Shown here one piece after another: positions 59,575 through 64,000 of a stretch of 64,000 nt of DNA. The notes under the pieces were generated by a model. It saw nothing but the letters and a program-made list of their open reading frames with translations. It searched no databases and was not told where the DNA came from. The stretch spans positions 3,402,001-3,466,000 of the forward strand of contig NW_026974141.1 in NCBI RefSeq assembly GCF_037042905.1. Reading direction: 5' to 3'. This DNA comes from Lytechinus pictus. Taxonomy: Eukaryota; Echinodermata; Echinoidea; Temnopleuroida; Toxopneustidae. Position numbers and translations under genes: made by a program. Within the stretch, counting starts at the first letter, position 1, and each line of letters opens with the position of its first letter.

Positions 59575-61874
59575 CTACACAGGAATCCATGCTGTAGAAT
59601 CCTCTTCTAATTCCTCCTCTTCTTGCTCTTCTTGTAATCGTTCTTTCCCCTCCCCTGGCTCTTCCCCTAATGACTCTTCTCCCTCCGAAATATGTTCATC
59701 CAATGCTACTTTTCTCTCTAATGGCTGTTCAGAAAATGATCCTTCCCCCTCCCTTGGCTCTTCTCCTAATGACTCTTCCCCCTCTGAAAAATGTTCATCC
59801 AGTGCCACTTTTCTCTCTAATGGCTGTTCCGAAAATGATCCTTCTCTCTCTTTTGGCTCTTCCTCTAATAATCCTTTCCCTTCTGTATTATCCAACACCA
59901 CTTTTCTCTGTTCCTGCAATTGCTCATCCCCTTCTTCCGACTCTTCCACAAATGTCGCTTCCCACATTTCTAAATTTTGTTCCCCCTCCCCATCTTCATC
60001 CGATGACTCCCTCTCTTGTTTTATCACTAATGCTTCTCCAAACCCTCGCTCTTCCTGTAATGATGCTTCCTCCCCTACAGGCTCTTCCCCCACCCCGAGG
60101 TCTTCTGGCACCTCATATTCTTCATCCAAAGGCTCTTTCTTCAACGGTTTCCCTTCGACCCACAATTCTTCCTCTATCGATTCATCCTCATCTGGCTGTT
60201 CCCTGAACTGTTCTTCCTCACTTTCAAGCTGTTCCTTAAATTGCTCCTCCTCCTCCTCCCCCTCTACCTCTTCATCTAATCGCCCTTCGCCCATCCACGG
60301 ATCTTCCTGTAAAGACCCATCCTCCCCCGAATCCTCTCCAATCCTGTGTTCTTTAGGTAATGTCTCTTCCGCTACACTTTCCTGTTCCTGGGAGTTCCCG
60401 TGATGAGCTGTCCGCTTCACACGCAAATCTAAAGGCCCAGAACTGCCACCCTCTACCCTGTACGTCAAAGAATCTCCTGCGGTATCAGGGAAGGTGGCAG
60501 GAAGCTGATTCACAGAAGTCTCTCCAACCGAAACTTTCATAAACTTATGCAAATCCGTATGGTTCAGCATATGGACCTTAAGGGAGCTGTTCTGGGTGTA
60601 GCTCTTCCCGCAGATCCCGCAAGAATATGGCCTAATGCCGGAGTGCGACCTGACGTGGGCTCTGAAGCTGCTTGGATCGGTGAATCCCTTGGAGCAGAAC
60701 TCGCATGTGTAGCGGTAGTCCCCTGTGTGTATTCTCATATGGATACCTAGTGAATCCTTGCGGGTGAAGCGCTTTGAGCACACCGTACACTCGAAAGGCT
60801 TGCTTCCGCTGTGGACGCGGAGGTGAGTCTTCAGGTGCTCCTGGAGTCGGAAGCTCTTGGGGCAGAGATGGCAGCTGTATGGCTTGGTCCCTGTGTGGAT
60901 CATGAGGTGCGTCTGCAGATAGCACTGCTGGGAGAACCTGTGGTCGCAGTATTCGCACCTGTAAGGCTTGATTCCAGTGTGGACTTTGAGATGCTTATTG
61001 AGGTATCGCTGATCAACGAATGTCTTTGCGCAGATCTCACACTTGTACGGTCTCTCCGTGCTGTGCGTCTTCAGGTGCGACTTGAGGTGGGATTTCCTGT
61101 TGAAGGCTTTGTCGCAAAGGTCACACTTGAACGGCCTTTCGTTGCCGTGATTATTGCGGAGGTGAGCCTTGAGGAGGTGCAGCTTCGGGAAGGCTTCGGA
61201 GCAAAGCTTGCAGCCGTAAGGCGTGTAGGAACTATGGTTCTTCATGTGTGATTGCAACTGTGCACTCTGCGCAAAGTTCTTGTGGCAAACTTCGCAGCTA
61301 AACGGTCTATCCTTGCTGTGTGTTCTCATATGAACCTTAAGGGTGTTTGCAAAGGTGAAGCTTTTGGAGCAGATTTCACACTGATGCGGTTTAACCCCAG
61401 AATGAATCTTCTTATGACGTAGCAAACCAGAGCGGTCGGAATAACACTTCAAACACTCATCACACTGGTGGGTCTTACCGCTGGCGTGCGTTCGCATGTG
61501 TGCTCCAAGTTCCCGAAAGTGTGCAAAACTCTGCGAACAAACATCACAAGTGAAAACCTCACCACTGTCTTCGGCGCTTTCCTGCATCTTGCAGCCATCA
61601 CACAGCGGTGACTTCGGGTTTCCGTCCTCATCAGTTTCGTGGGCGATGTACAACGTCTTCTTGCAGATCTTACAAAGCTCCATTGTATACAGTTTCAAAG
61701 GAGGATCGTTCGATTCCATAGTCAACCCACTCTCATTGCCAGATCCTTTTCCTATTAAGTTCCCTTCTGTAACTACTATATCAGCATTCTTGTCCAATTT
61801 TCCTTTGGTGGTTTGACGAGGTTTTCGCCTCCGAGCTTTCTTGGTTGCGACTGCTTGTCCATCATCAACTGAAG
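59575..61874 (-). CDS. C2H2 zinc-finger protein, last exon (partial gene)
   Basis: Probable nuclear DNA-binding protein. No in-frame ATG begins the frame; it opens at a strong 3' splice site (pyrimidine tract, TTCCAG ending 61875), entering with two bases of a split codon. The visible 765 residues begin with a basic KKARRRKPR stretch, a likely nuclear signal. A CxxC...CxxC pair follows (residues ~67-94). Then come twelve C2H2 fingers (about residues 107-443), mostly with 7-residue linkers such as HTGIKPY and HSGSKPF. Finger five has a four-residue His spacing. After the fingers lie PLDL (a CtBP-type motif), a Glu-rich acidic tail, and two sumoylation-type sites (LKKE, IKQE). A 33-residue unit is tandemly duplicated near the C-terminus. 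The stop TAG is at 59577-59575. Orthology not assigned. Confidence 0.93.
59643..59860 (-). repeat. 99-bp tandem duplication within the zinc-finger exon
   Basis: ATGGCTGTTC occurs at 59721 and 59820 on the + strand, exactly 99 bases apart, within two near-identical copies. They encode 33-residue repeats containing GSFSEQPLERKVALDEH and SEGEESLGEEP. The frame is kept, and differences are few (for example Phe versus Ile after DEH). Confidence 0.93.
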
Positions 61875-61999
61875 CTGGAATACAGAAAAAGGGAACAAGA
61901 TCAAGTTAACATAATTCTGTTTATTACTGAGAGCCTGTTTCATGAATGCGTAACAACTCCAGCTCGATGGCATCTCTATGGAAAGCCATGCACTATTAC

Positions 62000-62225
62000 T
62001 CAATGGTCATTTGTACCAAGTGTAAACACAATTGATGCAGAAATAAAGAAATGAGAGCTATTTGAACAATAACTTGACCTTTTGACCCCAAGATGACCTT
62101 TGACCCCATCACCCTCTTTGACACACATGTGGTATTACCCAATCATCATAGGTACCAAGTATGAACTTAATTGATGCAGAAATTAAAAAATGAGATCAAG
62201 TTTGAACAAAAACATGAACATTTTG
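62000..62225. repeat. Tandem dimer, ~140-bp unit, with TGACCT direct repeats
   Basis: Two copies of GTACCAAGT...AATTGATGCAGAAAT start near 62012 and 62153. Between them lie TGACCTTTTGACCC and TGACCTTTGACCCC. The second copy is followed by a decayed end. Confidence 0.75.
62075..62106 (-). promoter_or_regulatory. DR2 and DR1 nuclear-receptor-like sites
   Basis: Read on the minus strand: GGGTCA-AA-AGGTCA (62088-62075) and GGGTCA-A-AGGTCA (62106-62094). These lie in the tandem repeat and so may exist in many genomic copies. Binding is inference. Confidence 0.4.
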
Positions 62226-63212
62226 GAACAGACTAATAGACCAACATTACTAGGTCTCTACTGAACTTCCTTCAGACAAGACAAAAATAGTTGAAAAAAT
62301 GCATAAACTTAAAATGTGTGAGTGTGAAAGTCAGTATACTGTTCCGACAATATCTATTTTGAATGTTAAAGTTTTTGTCACATAATATCAAGGTTGATGT
62401 TGTCTGGAGCAATTTCATAGTTCGTAGGCTAATAACATACCAATTTCAAAATAGATTTTGTTGTAACAATCATAGGAACAAGGTTTTGTCAAAACTGGTG
62501 TGAAATCATTAATTTTCACACACATATCATATTTTGCTAACCTGTAAGGAAATTGTATAATCTGTTTTAATTTGTTAATACTCATTTTTTAGTCTTTGTA
62601 TGGATGATTGTAATATGTCAAGAGTACCCCTCTTTCTTTCTCTTAGTTTCCCCACGTGGTCAACCTCCGTCTTTTGCTCTCTTTCCATCAATATTTTGTG
62701 AACCTCATACTTACACACGGTAGTATTGATTATTTTAAAGTCAATATTTAATTTTGTATATAGTGTATATACATTTGTGTTACAGTGTTTATATCTATAT
62801 AATTTTATATAATTTTGCTTATTATTTTACTCTACTTATATCATATTACCATTGTATAAAATTTTGATAGGGGGTCTACATTTTACAAGTTTTGCTTTTT
62901 AGTAGGCCCCTCCACTTTTTTCACTTCATTGCTACGTTTCAATCCTGCATGTGTTATGCATTTTTTCATTGTAAAAATGATTTATCATAAATGTACTTTG
63001 ATGATTGTAAAATATGAATATATCAATATATCAATAAATAAAATAAAAAAAACTTAGAAATATGGAATAAACGGTGGAAATAAATGGAGTAATTTCTTGC
63101 TAGCTTTCTCTTCTCCACACCTTCCCATCTACCTCTCTCGCTGATGTTCATTCCTCCTTCTCTCTCTGTTTGTCTCCCACTCCAAATTTGTTCTTTATTA
63201 CCGATCTACTGC

Positions 63213-63580
63213 ATTGGATGGCTCAGTCGTTAAATCGTCTGCCTATCGAACCAACGATCTTGGGTTTGAGTCCACCCCGTGCGGACGACTGAAGCCTGCG
63301 TTGTGTGGAAACGTATCTCCCCTGTTCCATAGATACAGGCTATGTTACAGAGGAAAACATTCCATCCCTTGGATAGGACGTTAAATGGAGGCCCCGTGTA
63401 AAGGAGAATCATCACCTTTAAACGTTAAGAACCCACTGCAATATTCGTATAAGAGTAGGGGGAAACCCCGGTGTAGTGGTCCACCTGTAATATTGGGAGG
63501 AGAGACATGCGGGTCGCTGTGATTCAGTTCACTTTTCGCCTCCAAGGCACAGGTGACGCCAAACAAATAATAATAATTAC
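63213..63580 (+). mobile_element. tRNA-derived SINE
   Basis: Box A TGGCTCAGTCG at 63219-63229 and box B GGGTTTGAGTCC at 63262-63273 have normal tRNA spacing (43). A body follows with GATAGGACGTTAAATGGAGG, then AAGAACCCACTGCAATATTC, then AGTAGGGGGAAACCCC. It ends in (ATA)n at about 63566-63578. Such bodies are common in sea urchin SINEs. Not a functional tRNA gene. Confidence 0.75.
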
Positions 63581-64000
63581 ATGTCTTGATGTTCATTTAT
63601 TATGTTTATATTTGTATCACTGTAAAGTGTTGAATTATCCTGTTTGATTGTATTTATTGTGAAGGGCCCTCGGTGAGAACAATTTGTAAACTGTTGAGGT
63701 CACCCTGTTGAAATAAAATGAGAAGTTAGAAACTCTGAGGAAAGACTAGGATGTCTGATGAAGTTAATGGAAAACATATTACATGATATTGCACGCATAT
63801 GCTTATATGACATCACAAAGTATATTTTTTAGAAGTCAGTTCAGAGAATTGAAGCATTTATCAACAAAGACGTATGACAAAGAAACAGACAAGAACATGT
63901 TTATGCTTTGCATTTATTTACAGCATTATAAACAAAATATTCATTAAGTACAGTCATGATAGAAGTAATTGAAAATAACTTGATTGCTCTCTCTCTCTCT
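63581..64000. other. Right edge, no gene seen
   Basis: AT-rich sequence ending in a (CT)n run from about 63988 to the window end. Confidence 0.6.

Larger units (their letters stand above)
61875..63210 (-). other. Intron of the zinc-finger gene, upstream side
   Basis: This lies 5' of the zinc-finger exon on the minus strand. It holds the tandem repeat at 62000-62225 and otherwise AT-rich sequence. No upstream exon with a donor in the needed phase (1) was recognised, so the gene start is probably outside the window or in short UTR exons. Confidence 0.55.

Noticed and set aside
59390..60403. 337-codon serine-rich plus-strand frame
   Set aside because: Antisense shadow of the Glu-rich tail of the zinc-finger exon (GAA/GAG read as TTC/CTC).
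61797..61799. TTG as the start of the zinc-finger protein
   Set aside because: The frame stays open upstream to a good 3' splice site at 61875, and a TTG start is not expected in an animal gene.

Overview
This is a eukaryotic nuclear window: AT-rich, intron-containing and full of interspersed repeats. It most likely comes from an echinoderm, and a euechinoid sea urchin is my best guess. The guess rests on a cyclin D gene with the deuterostome five-exon layout and on many short inverted-repeat elements that look like sea urchin repeats (TTAA-flanked elements, GGCCCGTATT-ended elements, tRNA-derived SINEs). The species was not determined.

Layout. Positions 1-385 hold the right part of a miniature inverted-repeat element (MITE). 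From 386 to about 6000 I see no gene. A complete D-type cyclin gene runs on the + strand from 6533 to 33808 in five coding exons (6533-6745, 8936-9151, 16195-16354, 21864-21991, 33635-33808). Every internal junction is gt...ag, and the reading frame joins cleanly into 296 residues. Introns are about 2.2, 7.0, 5.5 and 11.6 kb. A long AT-rich 3' UTR probably extends to about 37.6 kb. From 37.7 to 59.3 kb lies a repeat-dominated intergenic region: GAT/GGT, CATT/CACT and ATT microsatellites, three minisatellite-like blocks, a fold-back element with an 8-bp target duplication, several MITEs, and a three-level nest in which a LINE 3' end sits in one MITE that itself sits in another. On the - strand, 61874 to 59575, is the large last exon of a C2H2 zinc-finger gene with twelve fingers and a glutamate-rich tail. 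Its upstream exon(s) are not visible. The right end carries a tandem repeat with nuclear-receptor-like direct repeats, a tRNA-derived SINE and a CT tract.

How the parts relate. Cyclin D and the zinc-finger gene point towards each other, separated by the repeat-rich tract. Cyclin D would partner CDK4/6 and target Rb in G1: an LxCxE Rb-docking motif at the N-terminus and a Thr-Pro near the C-terminus are both present. The zinc-finger protein is probably a nuclear DNA-binding regulator, and a PLDL motif hints at CtBP binding.

The hunt found no new protein system. The observations most worth checking are the 82-bp tandem triplication abutting the intron 1 splice acceptor, a DR1/DR5/IR2 nuclear-receptor half-site cluster in intron 4, a CpG-rich block in intron 2, three CTCF-like sites, the fold-back element and the nested transposons.
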